A DNA stretch of 64,000 nt from Estrella lausannensis. Lineage in GTDB: Bacteria > Chlamydiota > Chlamydiia > Chlamydiales > Criblamydiaceae. Numbering within the stretch: position 1 is the first letter of the stretch; each line of letters begins with the position of its first letter. The notes beneath the pieces are model-generated. The model was not told the DNA's origin. It saw only the letters and a list, made by a program, of their open reading frames with translations, and did not search any database. The stretch is from positions 53,959 through 117,958 of the forward strand of contig NZ_CWGJ01000005.1 in assembly GCF_900000175.1 (NCBI RefSeq). The letters run 5' to 3'. The translations under genes were made by a program, and so were the position numbers. Shown here in pieces: positions 34,462-43,365 of this stretch.

Positions 34462-35493
34462 ATGGCAATGATTTCGGATATAGATAGTATTTCAGGCCTG
34501 CCGGTTGAATTATGGAGACCCATACTGATAGAAGCCAAAGAGCCGAATGCCTCCTTAGCCTGCCGGCTTTTTCAAGAGCTTTATGCCGATCCTGCCACTC
34601 TCCGGGCGACGATAGAAGATGACTTAAAGCAACGAGGTATCGACCCTCTTCTGACCGGCAATGCCGCGGCCGTAGAGCAACTGAGGAGAGTTAAAGCGTG
34701 TCTTGTATCGCGCTTAGTCACCGTCGCTTCGGACGATTTTTTGACAAAGCTGAAGGACTCTTCTCCTTTTTCGATCTTCACCTACATACGCGCCTTCAAG
34801 GAAGAGGAGGCGATCGCGCTTTGTCGTCTTTGTGCCGCTCTTCTGCCACAGATCAAAAGGGTGCTTACGATCGATCCGCAGACTTTTATGGATGATTTAC
34901 CTAAAAACCCTCTGGACAGAGCCCGGTGTATCCGTACCCTTCTCAAGGACAATCACGAACAGCTCAAGCTGATCGAAGAAGTGAGTTTGAAAGGGCTCGG
35001 CCTGACAGTGATCCCGGAGGAGCTGAACCTCTTTACCGGCTTGAAGAGGGTAGACCTCTCCGATAACAGACTGACCGCTCTTCCTGCTTCAATGGGTGGC
35101 AGTTGGACAAATCTTGAGAAATTGTCACTGAATTACAATCCTGTCACTACTGTTAGAACAGGTTTCGGCGCGAGCTGGGTCAATCTCAAGGCTTTCTCTT
35201 TGGTCAAAGGGCATATGACCTCCCTGCCGGAGGATTTTGGAGCGACTTGGGCGAAGATCGAAGAGGTCGACTTGAACTTTGGCAAGCTGGCTTCTCTCCC
35301 GCAAAACTTCGGGATTAATTGGCAGCGTGTGGAGAAAGTGTTTATTGATTCCAATCAACTCACAGATTTGCCATCTAATTTAAGCGAAAGGTGGCTGGAA
35401 TTGAAGTTTATCCGGATCAGGGCAAATCCTCTGGAAGCAGCGCGGTTGCAAGAGATTTTAAGCGGATTTGAGAATCTGCTTGGCGCCTTTTGA
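34462..35493 (+). CDS. F-box-like/leucine-rich repeat protein, candidate effector
   Basis: 343 residues. The N-terminal segment SGLPVELWRPILIEA then SLACRLFQELYAD (about 11-43) fits the F-box pattern (LP.EL...I followed by CR.F..L), which in eukaryotes binds Skp1 in SCF ubiquitin ligases. A helical linker follows. At about 172-335 there are leucine-rich repeats of 23-26 residues, for example LFTGLKRVDLSDNRLTALP, WTNLEKLSLNYNPVTTV and WQRVEKVFIDSNQLTDLP. F-box/LRR proteins in intracellular bacteria are often secreted to redirect host ubiquitination; that role is inference here. ATG 34462 has AAAGGA 9 nt upstream. It is convergent with the 35516 gene (22 bp). Confidence 0.78.
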   Translation: MAMISDIDSISGLPVELWRPILIEAKEPNASLACRLFQELYADPATLRATIEDDLKQRGIDPLLTGNAAAVEQLRRVKACLVSRLVTVASDDFLTKLKDSSPFSIFTYIRAFKEEEAIALCRLCAALLPQIKRVLTIDPQTFMDDLPKNPLDRARCIRTLLKDNHEQLKLIEEVSLKGLGLTVIPEELNLFTGLKRVDLSDNRLTALPASMGGSWTNLEKLSLNYNPVTTVRTGFGASWVNLKAFSLVKGHMTSLPEDFGATWAKIEEVDLNFGKLASLPQNFGINWQRVEKVFIDSNQLTDLPSNLSERWLELKFIRIRANPLEAARLQEILSGFENLLGAF

Positions 35494-35515
35494 ATTCGAG
35501 GTCGTTAACAGTTTG

Positions 35516-36340
35516 TTACAATAGCTCAGAGCGGGCTATCCCGATCGTGGGGCCTGCTGCATCATTGGGCCTTTCAAGCTCGGCCGGAGCCGTAGGTCCT
35601 TTAAAGAAATAATCGGGAAAAAGAAGAAGTGCGCAGTCTACAGCTTTGCGCTCCGAGTCGTCGGCTGAGGCGCCTGCTCTTAGAATATCTAGAAAGTGGG
35701 TGAATGCCAGGTCATTCTTATGCAGATTGTAATAGAGTAGTGCGTAAAGATAATTTCTTGCGGCTTGATGCAGCTCGGACAAGGGGTAGTATAAATTCCC
35801 CTGATAATCGCGCGGATTGCTGATGAATCTCTTTGCAATCTCTTCGGAGTGCCCGCTGATCTGCTCAAGCGCGTAGTACAGGTTAAAATCAGTGTGGATA
35901 TGCTTCAGGTCAAATTCGGCGTGTTCTCCAAAGATCGATAGGGCGATGCTGCGGGTTTTCAGCGCAGATTGATGTTCCAGCTTCTCAATGTTCCTCACCA
36001 ACTCTTCCGGATCTTGAACATGGTTGATGATCTGGATAAACTCTTCGGTTTGAGCCGCGTTGCAAAGTTCGAAGAGGACGTAAGTTACCCGATTCGCAAG
36101 CGAGCTATTGGCCAGTTGCGTGTTGAGTGCGATCACCTTGGTATTCCAGTCCCAGGTAGCGGCCCTCTCGTAGTCTTGCCCGTGAACGATTGCAATTTTA
36201 CCATGCAGATCGACAACCTTGTCCAGAATGTGGATGGCATCGGGATGGCGGCAAAGGTTTTCGAGTGCAGGTTGGAGGTTAGGGGGATAGGTGGAAAAAT
36301 AGAGGTTGGACGTAAGATAAGGTGCCAGGGCTTTACACAT
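35516..36340 (-). CDS. Hypothetical protein with zincin-like but degenerate motif
   Basis: 274 residues, no transmembrane helix. The stretch KVIALNTQLANSSLANRV then TYVLFELCNAAQ (about 69-98) resembles the strand-helix layout of bacterial zinc-peptidase effectors. The HExxH signature is absent (FELCN in its place), so activity is unlikely if the resemblance is real. The C-terminal half is helical (HQAARNYLYALLYYNLHKND). ATG 36340 has a weak TAGG site. It lies among effector candidates (F-box/LRR upstream, Fic pair downstream), so a secreted protein is possible. I cannot name a family. Confidence 0.65.
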   Translation of the reverse strand: MCKALAPYLTSNLYFSTYPPNLQPALENLCRHPDAIHILDKVVDLHGKIAIVHGQDYERAATWDWNTKVIALNTQLANSSLANRVTYVLFELCNAAQTEEFIQIINHVQDPEELVRNIEKLEHQSALKTRSIALSIFGEHAEFDLKHIHTDFNLYYALEQISGHSEEIAKRFISNPRDYQGNLYYPLSELHQAARNYLYALLYYNLHKNDLAFTHFLDILRAGASADDSERKAVDCALLLFPDYFFKGPTAPAELERPNDAAGPTIGIARSELL

Positions 36341-36736
36341 GATGAACCTATCTTACTCCTTATAATCTAAAAAAATATAATGCCCTATTCTATAATGTTT
36401 AGTGTTTGTTTTCAAGTTTATTCTTTAACGGAAAAGTTTAGTGACTGTTAACCGATTCGGATGTCGTCGATTTGGGATTATTTTGATCACTTTTCGAAAT
36501 TTTTTGGAATCATTAGGCGAGAGCTGATGCGGATCTAAAAAAAATCAACAGGAGACGAATCCCTTCACAGTCTCTGATACCGACCCTATTTGAAAATTTA
36601 CTCTTTCCCGGAGCCAACGCCCATGTTTTGAAATGGTTCTGGCATAATTTATCGATTCTTAACACTCAGTTTAAATGAAATATAAACTCCGCTGTTAAAC
36701 TTATAGCAAATAATAATTTTAACATAGGCGGTTACA
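36341..36736. other. Intergenic region upstream of the Fic pair
   Basis: 396 bp, AT-rich at both ends, with no repeat of family A or B and no supported gene. It should contain the divergent promoters of the 36340 and 36737 genes. Confidence 0.4.
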
Positions 36737-38161
36737 ATGTCTTTTCAAGGAATCCAGGAAAATCAAGGCTCCTACTTTTCCCAAATTAATGATCCCGAGG
36801 CAAGGGCTAATATCGAAAAACTGGCAAAACAATGTTCGGCAACTCCCGATGCAGTGCTCGTCATGCTGTTTTCGCTGATGACAATCGCGAAGCAAGATAA
36901 AGCTCCAGTGACCCCCTTGGCTTCTGAGCGAGTCAAAGTAGACCTCGAGCTGGAGAGGCTCGCCGATGAACTCATGATGGAGACGGCAAGTGAACGACAG
37001 ATTCCCAAGATGCGAGCGACTTCTTCGAAAGTCTCGGCTGTAGCTACCTTGGTCACTCCTCCGAGGGACATCGAACTTGAAAGGCTGGCCGATGAGCTGA
37101 TGTTGGAGACAAATCGGCCCACGCTTTATGACCCGCGTCTGAACTTGAGCGATTTTACCAGGCTCGAGGAGTCGAATGCCCTCAGCGCGATCAATTTTCT
37201 TTGCCACACAAAAAGAGGAGTGTCGTCAAAGCAACTGCAGGGTATGTATCAGTTCTTTACTCAAGAGCCTAAGCGTTTTAACAAATTATTGGAATTGGGC
37301 TCGCCCAATCAGCAGTTCGACCTTTTTTTGATGGCGGCAGAAGATGACCTGCAGCAGCGCAGTCCCACGCTCAATCAATTCGTAGTATTTAAAGAAAGTT
37401 TTTTTGAGTTTGCTTTTTCGGAGCAGCGGTTTGAATGGGTACAAATCCAAAATAATGAGATTAGTTCTACATTAATAAGTGAAATGTTAGAATTTGAAGC
37501 GAAAATTAAATCTGAAACTCTGATTGAAGATCTGGAGTCTTTTAAACAGGAAAAGGGCGATCTGTACCGTAAGTGGATTGAATTGAACACAGCCGGTTCA
37601 TCCAGTTTAAAGAAAAGCGAAGCCCTTGAAAGATGGCTTGCAGCCGATGCAAGGAAGACGACTTACGCAAAAAATGGATCGTTCGAGCTTTTCCACATCA
37701 ATTTGATCCATAGAGATCTGACACGTGGGGAGGAGGGGATTCAAAAGCCCGGAGTGTTCAGATCGGGGACTGTAAGAATCGGTGGAGCGGGGGCGACAGC
37801 TCTTCCTCCTCCGGGATCCAAAGTTCTGAGCATGATGAATGCTTATGAAAATTGGCTGATGAAAGAGCTGGCGATGTGTTCAGAAGGCAAAAAGAGCATC
37901 ATTCTCACCTCTGCGCAGGCTTATCAGCGTCTTGTTGCTCTCCACCCATTCGAAAACGGCAACGGCAGGGTATCGAGGCTTGTCATGAACCAGGTGCTCG
38001 AAAAAATGGGTATTCCCCCCTCTGTGCTGGGCAATGACGTCCTCGATGCGGTATTCACCCTGCAGCCGAAAAAGCCGCGCCATGAGGGTGAAGCTTTTGT
38101 GAGAAAAGTATTCCAGGGTGTAAAACAGAGTGCAGAGCTCATTTACGGTTCAAAAATATGA
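36737..38161 (+). CDS. Fic domain protein with duplicated N-terminal motif
   Basis: 474 residues. The C-terminal Fic fold has the full catalytic loop HPFENGNGRVSR (residues 403-414), whose His deprotonates the target hydroxyl during AMP transfer. The flap-like segment is KPGVFRSGTVRIGG. The N-terminal 130 residues contain two copies of ELERLADELM (residues 71-80 and 113-122), each followed by [ML]ET, 42 residues apart. Such a repeated short amphipathic motif may bind a partner. No obvious inhibitory (S/T)xxxE(G/N) motif is seen. ATG 36737 has AGGCGG 6 nt upstream. The second Fic gene starts 10 bp downstream, with its ribosome-binding site overlapping this stop. Fic proteins of intracellular bacteria are either secreted AMPylators or toxins; which applies here is open. 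Confidence 0.88.
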   Translation: MSFQGIQENQGSYFSQINDPEARANIEKLAKQCSATPDAVLVMLFSLMTIAKQDKAPVTPLASERVKVDLELERLADELMMETASERQIPKMRATSSKVSAVATLVTPPRDIELERLADELMLETNRPTLYDPRLNLSDFTRLEESNALSAINFLCHTKRGVSSKQLQGMYQFFTQEPKRFNKLLELGSPNQQFDLFLMAAEDDLQQRSPTLNQFVVFKESFFEFAFSEQRFEWVQIQNNEISSTLISEMLEFEAKIKSETLIEDLESFKQEKGDLYRKWIELNTAGSSSLKKSEALERWLAADARKTTYAKNGSFELFHINLIHRDLTRGEEGIQKPGVFRSGTVRIGGAGATALPPPGSKVLSMMNAYENWLMKELAMCSEGKKSIILTSAQAYQRLVALHPFENGNGRVSRLVMNQVLEKMGIPPSVLGNDVLDAVFTLQPKKPRHEGEAFVRKVFQGVKQSAELIYGSKI

Positions 38162-38171
38162 GGTAAATAAC

Positions 38172-38840
38172 GTGAATTGTCACTTAAATCCAGACTCAAG
38201 AACGATCGCTTTTTTAAACGAGAGCAACAAGATCGAAGGAATTCACGACATCGATTATAGCGTGGTAGCCTTCCAAGACCCCCAGAAGGGGCATTTTGGA
38301 GCCTATGTAATCTCCCAGGAGGCGGCTTTGGCAGAGCAGCCTCTTAACATCAAGATGATCCGCCAGTGGCAAGCCATGATCGGGCAGGAGCAGAAAGAGT
38401 TTACGGGGGATGCCATCACTGATGAGGAGATCGGCCATATCAGAGGGCCGAACCTGCAGAAGAACGTACGCATCGGGAAGCACATTCCGCCGGAGTGGCG
38501 TTTTGTGCCTCTTTATATGCAGAATTGGCTGGAAGACGTGAACGAAGACCTTTCGAATAACTCTGAAATCTACAAGAGTGATGATGGAGCCTTCGCGGAA
38601 TTTGTCGGCAAATATTTCTTGAGGTTTGAAAGAATCCATCCCTTCGGTGATGGCAATGGCAGAACAGGCCGTATCATAGCCAACTACCTGACGACCCGGT
38701 GCGCCCGTCCCCTACTCGTTTTCCCTTCGGATTATCGTCTGAAAAACAGATATTACGAAGCGCATGAGTCGGAATCTGCCATGGCAAGCTACATCAGCTC
38801 CAGGGTGGCAGAAATCCGCGCCCATGCTGAAGGTCGATAA
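38172..38840 (+). CDS. Fic/DOC protein with N-terminal inhibitory motif (class II-like)
   Basis: 222 residues from GTG 38172, preceded by GAGG overlapping the stop of the first fic gene (7-8 nt spacing). The earlier GTG at 38130 would overlap that gene by 32 bp. The inhibitory helix motif SNKIEG (residues 18-23, pattern S/TxxxEG) lies at the N-terminus of the same chain, as in class II Fic proteins, where the Glu blocks ATP until released. The catalytic loop is HPFGDGNGRTGR (156-167), intact. The pair is translationally linked, so this self-inhibited Fic may work with or modify the first. It is convergent, 4 bp apart, with the efflux outer-membrane gene. Confidence 0.9.
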   Translation: MNCHLNPDSRTIAFLNESNKIEGIHDIDYSVVAFQDPQKGHFGAYVISQEAALAEQPLNIKMIRQWQAMIGQEQKEFTGDAITDEEIGHIRGPNLQKNVRIGKHIPPEWRFVPLYMQNWLEDVNEDLSNNSEIYKSDDGAFAEFVGKYFLRFERIHPFGDGNGRTGRIIANYLTTRCARPLLVFPSDYRLKNRYYEAHESESAMASYISSRVAEIRAHAEGR

Positions 38841-38844
38841 GATT

Positions 38845-40227
38845 TCACGGGCGGAATCCTCCGCCCATCGCTTTATAGACATTCACAACTGAGGTGAAGA
38901 CCTGCACTCTTGTCTGCACCCAGGCCAGTTCAGCCGGAAACAGCTGCTCCTGGGCCTGCAGGACGACAAAGTAGGGGGAATAGCCTTCTTGATACTGCAG
39001 CATCGCCAGATACTCATACTCCCTTGATGCTTTCACAAGTTTACCCTGCGCCTCCAGCCTCTGCATGTAATATTCATGGGAGGCAAGCGAGTCGTCTACG
39101 TCTTTAAACGCATTCTGCACTGTCTGCTGGTAGTTGAGAATCGCCGCCCTCTTCTCGGCTTTCGCCTGTGTCACCTGTCCTTCGATATTTCCGAAAGTAT
39201 AGAGCGGGCCGGTGATGTTGGTCCCGTAGATCCACGTTTTGGCCGGTCCCGTGAAGAGCTGCTTCAACTCTTTGCTCGAGTATCCATAGTCACCTGTCAG
39301 GGAGATGGAGGGAAAGTAGAGCGCCTCGGCTGCGCCGACAAGCGCATTCGCCGAGATCAGCTGCATCTCGGCCTGTCGGATATCGGGCCGGGCACAGAGT
39401 AAATCGGAGGGGAGGCCGGCAGGGACGATCGGGCTTTCGATGGCGTAGATTGTTTTGCCCCTCTCGATCGGCCCCGGGTTTCTGGCAAGAAGAAGGGAGA
39501 GCACGTTTTCAGCCCTGACAATGCTCAACTCGATTTCGGGAATGGCTGCGGCAGCCTTTTCATACTGGGTGGTGGCCTGAACGACGTTGATTCTCGACAC
39601 TTGGCCATACCTGAACTGTTTATCGAAGTAGTCGACCATTTCGCCATAAGATACCAGAGTCCTCTTGGATATGGCCAGCTGCTCGTCTAGTCCGAGAAGC
39701 TGCAGGTAGGTGTTGGTCACAAGGGAAACAAGCGAGAGAACGACATCTTGCCAGGCCTCCTCCGCAGCATAGTAATCGGCTTCCGATGATTGGGTGAGGC
39801 GGCTTAAGCGCCCCCAAAGGTCGAGCTCCCAGCTGACGTTGGTGAGGGCCTGGAATGAAGGCAGGGGATTGGGGGTTGTCGGCGAGAGAGGAATGCCGGT
39901 AGCATTACTGGCAAGGGTTCTTGCTCCCGCGGCCTGGTAGCCGAGCTGGGGAAAGAGCGATGACTGGGTTTGCATCAAGATGCCGAGGGCGCCTTCGATT
40001 CTTGCGGCCGCGATCTTAATATCGCGGTTGTTTGTGAGTGCCTCCCTCACATAATTGGTCAGGACAGGATCGTCAAATTGCTCCCAAAAAAGGGTGTCCA
40101 TTGCCGATTCCGACCCCTTTTCATCAAAGCGGTATACCTCAGGAACTTCAACACAGGGCCTTCTGTAGTCCGGACCGACCATGCACCCGGTGAATAAGAC
40201 AAGGAAACATAATAACGCTCTACTCAT
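38845..40227 (-). CDS. Outer-membrane factor lipoprotein of RND efflux pump (OprM/NodT family)
   Basis: 460 residues. Lipoprotein signal with lipobox LFTGC (MSRALLCFLVLFTGCMVG), then the OprM/TolC-family start GPDYRRPCVEVP. Two repeated OEP domains are visible (TNVSWELDLWGRLSRLTQSS, and ISLTGDYGYSSKEL with LARNPGPIERG between). It forms the trimeric outer-membrane and periplasmic channel that completes the tripartite pump. ATG 40227 lies inside the last codons of the RND gene (8-bp overlap) with AAGGAG 7 nt upstream, so translation is coupled. Third gene of the operon MFP-RND-OMF. Identification of the family is secure, substrates unknown. Confidence 0.93.
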   Translation of the reverse strand: MSRALLCFLVLFTGCMVGPDYRRPCVEVPEVYRFDEKGSESAMDTLFWEQFDDPVLTNYVREALTNNRDIKIAAARIEGALGILMQTQSSLFPQLGYQAAGARTLASNATGIPLSPTTPNPLPSFQALTNVSWELDLWGRLSRLTQSSEADYYAAEEAWQDVVLSLVSLVTNTYLQLLGLDEQLAISKRTLVSYGEMVDYFDKQFRYGQVSRINVVQATTQYEKAAAAIPEIELSIVRAENVLSLLLARNPGPIERGKTIYAIESPIVPAGLPSDLLCARPDIRQAEMQLISANALVGAAEALYFPSISLTGDYGYSSKELKQLFTGPAKTWIYGTNITGPLYTFGNIEGQVTQAKAEKRAAILNYQQTVQNAFKDVDDSLASHEYYMQRLEAQGKLVKASREYEYLAMLQYQEGYSPYFVVLQAQEQLFPAELAWVQTRVQVFTSVVNVYKAMGGGFRP

Positions 40228-43200
40228 CTTTCTTCTCCTTGGCAGATTCCCCTCTCATGGTTTCCAATACCCAGAAAAAGAGCGGAACAAAGAGGAGGGC
40301 GAGCGTCGATGCGCCGATCATTCCTCCCATAATACCTGTGCCGATCGAGTGGCGGGCGTTGGCGCCGGCTCCTTTGGCTAAAAAGAGGGGCAGCACACCT
40401 AAAATGAACGCCAGCGAGGTCATGATAATGGGGCGAAGCCGTAGCTCTCCGGCTTCGACAGCGGCTTCTAAAGCGTCTTTTCCCTTCGTTTTCAAGTCGA
40501 CGGCAAATTCGACGATGAGGATGGCGTTTTTGGCGGCAAGGCCCACTAAGACGAGCAGGCCGATCTGAAAGTAGACGTCATTTTCCAGTCCGCGGAGAAC
40601 GGTGGCGATCAGGGCGCCGACGATGCCAAAGGGGACGGCTGTCATGACTGAGCAGGGCAGCGACCACGACTCATACTGAGCTGCCAAAATGAGGAAGACG
40701 ATCAGGATGCCGAACACAAAGGCGGCAGTCGACGAGCTTCCCGAGGATTTTTCCTGCAGGGCCATTCCCGACCAGGCAAACCCATAGCCTTGCGGGAGGG
40801 ACTCTTTGGCGACAGCTTCCATTGCGTGGATGGCATCGCCCGAGCTGTATCCGGCAGCGGCGTTGCCTGTGATTTGCGCTGCGGGAAAGCCATTGAAATG
40901 GGGAATGAGGTCGGGGCCTATGGTGTATTCTGTTGAGATCAAAGCGGCAAGCGGAACCATCGCTCCTTTGTTGGATCTGGTATAGAGCTTTCCGATGTCG
41001 CTTGGCTTTTCGCGGTATTGCGCCTCCGACTGCAAGATAACGTCCCAGGTGCGGCTGTACTGTTCATATTGGCTGACCTGGAGAGAGCCGAACTGCGCCT
41101 GAAGGGCGTTGTAGACATCTTCTACAGGAACGTTGAGCAGCACGGCCTTTGCGCGGTCGACATTGGCCTTAAGCTGAGGCGTCGAGGAGCGGAAGGTGGT
41201 GCTTAGGCCGACAAGTTCAGGCCGTTTCGATGCTTCTTGGATAAAGGCTTTGGTCACATCGAACAGTTCTTGAGGCTCTCCCGATCCCTTATCTTGGATC
41301 CAGAACTCAAAGCCGCCCGTGGTACCGATGCCCGGAATGGCCGGGGGAGAGATGGGGATGACGATGCCTGGCTCGAAATCGGCCGTCTTCGTCATGAAGG
41401 AGCGCAAAAGGGCCCTCGAGTTCTCTTCTTTTGCCGTTTCGGTGTTTTTATACCTCTCCTCAAAGTCTTTGAGGGTGATAAAAAAGGTCGTCGTATTGTT
41501 TAGGTACTGGCTGTCGATCAAGCTGTAGCCGTTGACGACCGTGCGGTTGAGAACCGATTTTTCCGTGGAGAATATCTCGTCGATTTTGCGCGCGGCACTT
41601 TCTGTTCTTGTCATGCTTGCGCCGTTCGGCATGATCAGCTGCGCCAGGACGTATCCCTGATCCTCTCCGGGGATGAAGCTGGTAGGCACCGTCTTGAAGA
41701 GGTAGTAGGTCAGCCCCAGCATGGAGAGGAAGCAGGTAAAGGCGATATACCGGTGGGCGATGATGATCCGGACGCTTCTTCCGTAAGCTTTTGTCGCTTT
41801 GTTAAATCCGTTGTTAAAGTGGAAAAAGAATCCTTTGGTGATCGGATTTGACTCGCTAAGGATGACCGCGCACATGGCCGGAGTGAGAGTCAGGGCGACA
41901 AACCCGGAGATGGTCACCGAGATGACGATAGTGATTGCAAACTGTTTGTAGAGCTGCCCGGTCGTTCCCGGCAGGAAGGCTGCCGGAATGAAAACGGCGC
42001 TTAGAACTAGAACGACGGCCACGACAGGTCCGGACACTTCCTGCATTGCTTTGATGGCAGCCTGTGTTGGAGAGAGGCCTTCATGGGTCAAATTTCTCTC
42101 GACGTTTTCCACGACGACGATCGCATCGTCGACAACCATCCCGATCGCTAAAACCATCCCGAAAAGGGTCAATAGGTTGATGGAAAAACCGAGAGCAAGC
42201 ATTCCGGAGAAGGTGCCGATTAAGGCGACGAATACCGCAGCGGTACAGATGATGGTGGCTCGGAAGTTTTGTAAGAAGACATAGACGACGACAACGACTA
42301 GAAGTATGGCTTCCAAAAGGGTAATGATCACCTCTTTTATGGAGAGGCGCACGAAATCTGTTGTATCCAAAGCGACCAGATATTCGATGCCGTCAGGCAA
42401 AGTTTGTTTCATCTCATCCATCAGTTGCCTGACGGCGGTCGAAACCTGAAGGCCGTTGGCGCCGGGCTGCTGATAGATGACGATGAAGCAGGCGGGAGCG
42501 CCATTGAGGGTGTTGTCGCCGAGATACTGCTTCCTTCCCACCTCAGCTTTAGCCACATCTTTGACCCTCACGATGGCGCTACCGTCTTGGCTTGCCCTTA
42601 GGATGATGTTCTCATACTCTTGAGGTTCCACGAACGGGCGCTCCGTCAGAACGGGTAGGGTCATCTGGACATCCGGGGTGCTGGGCTTTTGTCCGAGCTG
42701 TCCGGCGCCAAATAGAGCGTTTTGAGATGATATGGAGCGTTGGATGTCGCTGGTTGTAATCTGCAGGGAGGCCATGCGATCGGGATTCATCCAGATGCGC
42801 ATCGCCTGATCGGGCACGCCGAATATCTGCGCCTGGCCGGCGCCGTTGATCCTCTTGATTGCATCGAGAACGTATACGTTGGTATAAGTTGTGACGTAGT
42901 CCTGGCTGTATCTGCCGTCTTTGTTGAAAAGGGCCAGGATCATGAGGGTGCTGTTGGACTGCTTCTGCACTGAAATTCCATACTGCTTCACGGCATTGGG
43001 AAGCTCAGGAAGGGCTAAGTTGACCCGGTTTTGGACAAGAACCTGGGCAATGTCCGGATCCGTCTCGAGTGTGAAGTAGACAGTGATCGTCATCTGGCCG
43101 GTACTGGAGCTTGTCGATGTCATATAGAGCATATTGTCGACGCCGTTGATTTGCGCCTCGATCGGCGCCGTCACGGATGTGCCGACCGTCAGGGCATCGG

Positions 43201-43357
43201 CTCCCGGATAGGTAGTCGTCACCTGGACCTGTACGGGCGTGATGGTAGGGTATTGAGAGACGGGAAGAAAGGCCGTCGAGACAAGGCCAGCGATCACGAT
43301 AATAGCGGATATTACCGTAGCGAAGATGGGTCTTAAAATGAAAAATTTCGAAAACAT
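40220..43357 (-). CDS. RND multidrug efflux transporter (AcrB/HAE1 family)
   Basis: 1045-residue inner-membrane proton antiporter with the usual 12 transmembrane helices and two large periplasmic loops. It begins FFILRPIFATVISAIIVIAG. The proton-relay pair is in TM4 (GMVVDDAIVVVENVERNL), and the TM10 lysine in LAAKNAILIVEFA. Porter-domain marks include TSSSTGQMTITVYF and IPGIGTTGGFEFWIQD. Length matches AcrB/MexB (about 1045). It is the middle gene of a complete pump operon, 8 bp after the membrane fusion gene and overlapping the outer-membrane gene. RND pumps export drugs, bile salts or metabolites; the substrate cannot be told. No regulator (TetR/LysR) lies beside the operon. Confidence 0.95.
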   Translation of the reverse strand: MFSKFFILRPIFATVISAIIVIAGLVSTAFLPVSQYPTITPVQVQVTTTYPGADALTVGTSVTAPIEAQINGVDNMLYMTSTSSSTGQMTITVYFTLETDPDIAQVLVQNRVNLALPELPNAVKQYGISVQKQSNSTLMILALFNKDGRYSQDYVTTYTNVYVLDAIKRINGAGQAQIFGVPDQAMRIWMNPDRMASLQITTSDIQRSISSQNALFGAGQLGQKPSTPDVQMTLPVLTERPFVEPQEYENIILRASQDGSAIVRVKDVAKAEVGRKQYLGDNTLNGAPACFIVIYQQPGANGLQVSTAVRQLMDEMKQTLPDGIEYLVALDTTDFVRLSIKEVIITLLEAILLVVVVVYVFLQNFRATIICTAAVFVALIGTFSGMLALGFSINLLTLFGMVLAIGMVVDDAIVVVENVERNLTHEGLSPTQAAIKAMQEVSGPVVAVVLVLSAVFIPAAFLPGTTGQLYKQFAITIVISVTISGFVALTLTPAMCAVILSESNPITKGFFFHFNNGFNKATKAYGRSVRIIIAHRYIAFTCFLSMLGLTYYLFKTVPTSFIPGEDQGYVLAQLIMPNGASMTRTESAARKIDEIFSTEKSVLNRTVVNGYSLIDSQYLNNTTTFFITLKDFEERYKNTETAKEENSRALLRSFMTKTADFEPGIVIPISPPAIPGIGTTGGFEFWIQDKGSGEPQELFDVTKAFIQEASKRPELVGLSTTFRSSTPQLKANVDRAKAVLLNVPVEDVYNALQAQFGSLQVSQYEQYSRTWDVILQSEAQYREKPSDIGKLYTRSNKGAMVPLAALISTEYTIGPDLIPHFNGFPAAQITGNAAAGYSSGDAIHAMEAVAKESLPQGYGFAWSGMALQEKSSGSSSTAAFVFGILIVFLILAAQYESWSLPCSVMTAVPFGIVGALIATVLRGLENDVYFQIGLLVLVGLAAKNAILIVEFAVDLKTKGKDALEAAVEAGELRLRPIIMTSLAFILGVLPLFLAKGAGANARHSIGTGIMGGMIGASTLALLFVPLFFWVLETMRGESAKEKKDE

Positions 43358-43365
43358 CGGTCCTG

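Noticed and set aside
38130..38171. Earlier GTG start for the second Fic gene
   Set aside because: It would overlap the first fic gene by 32 bp, while GTG 38172 has a correctly spaced GAGG site.
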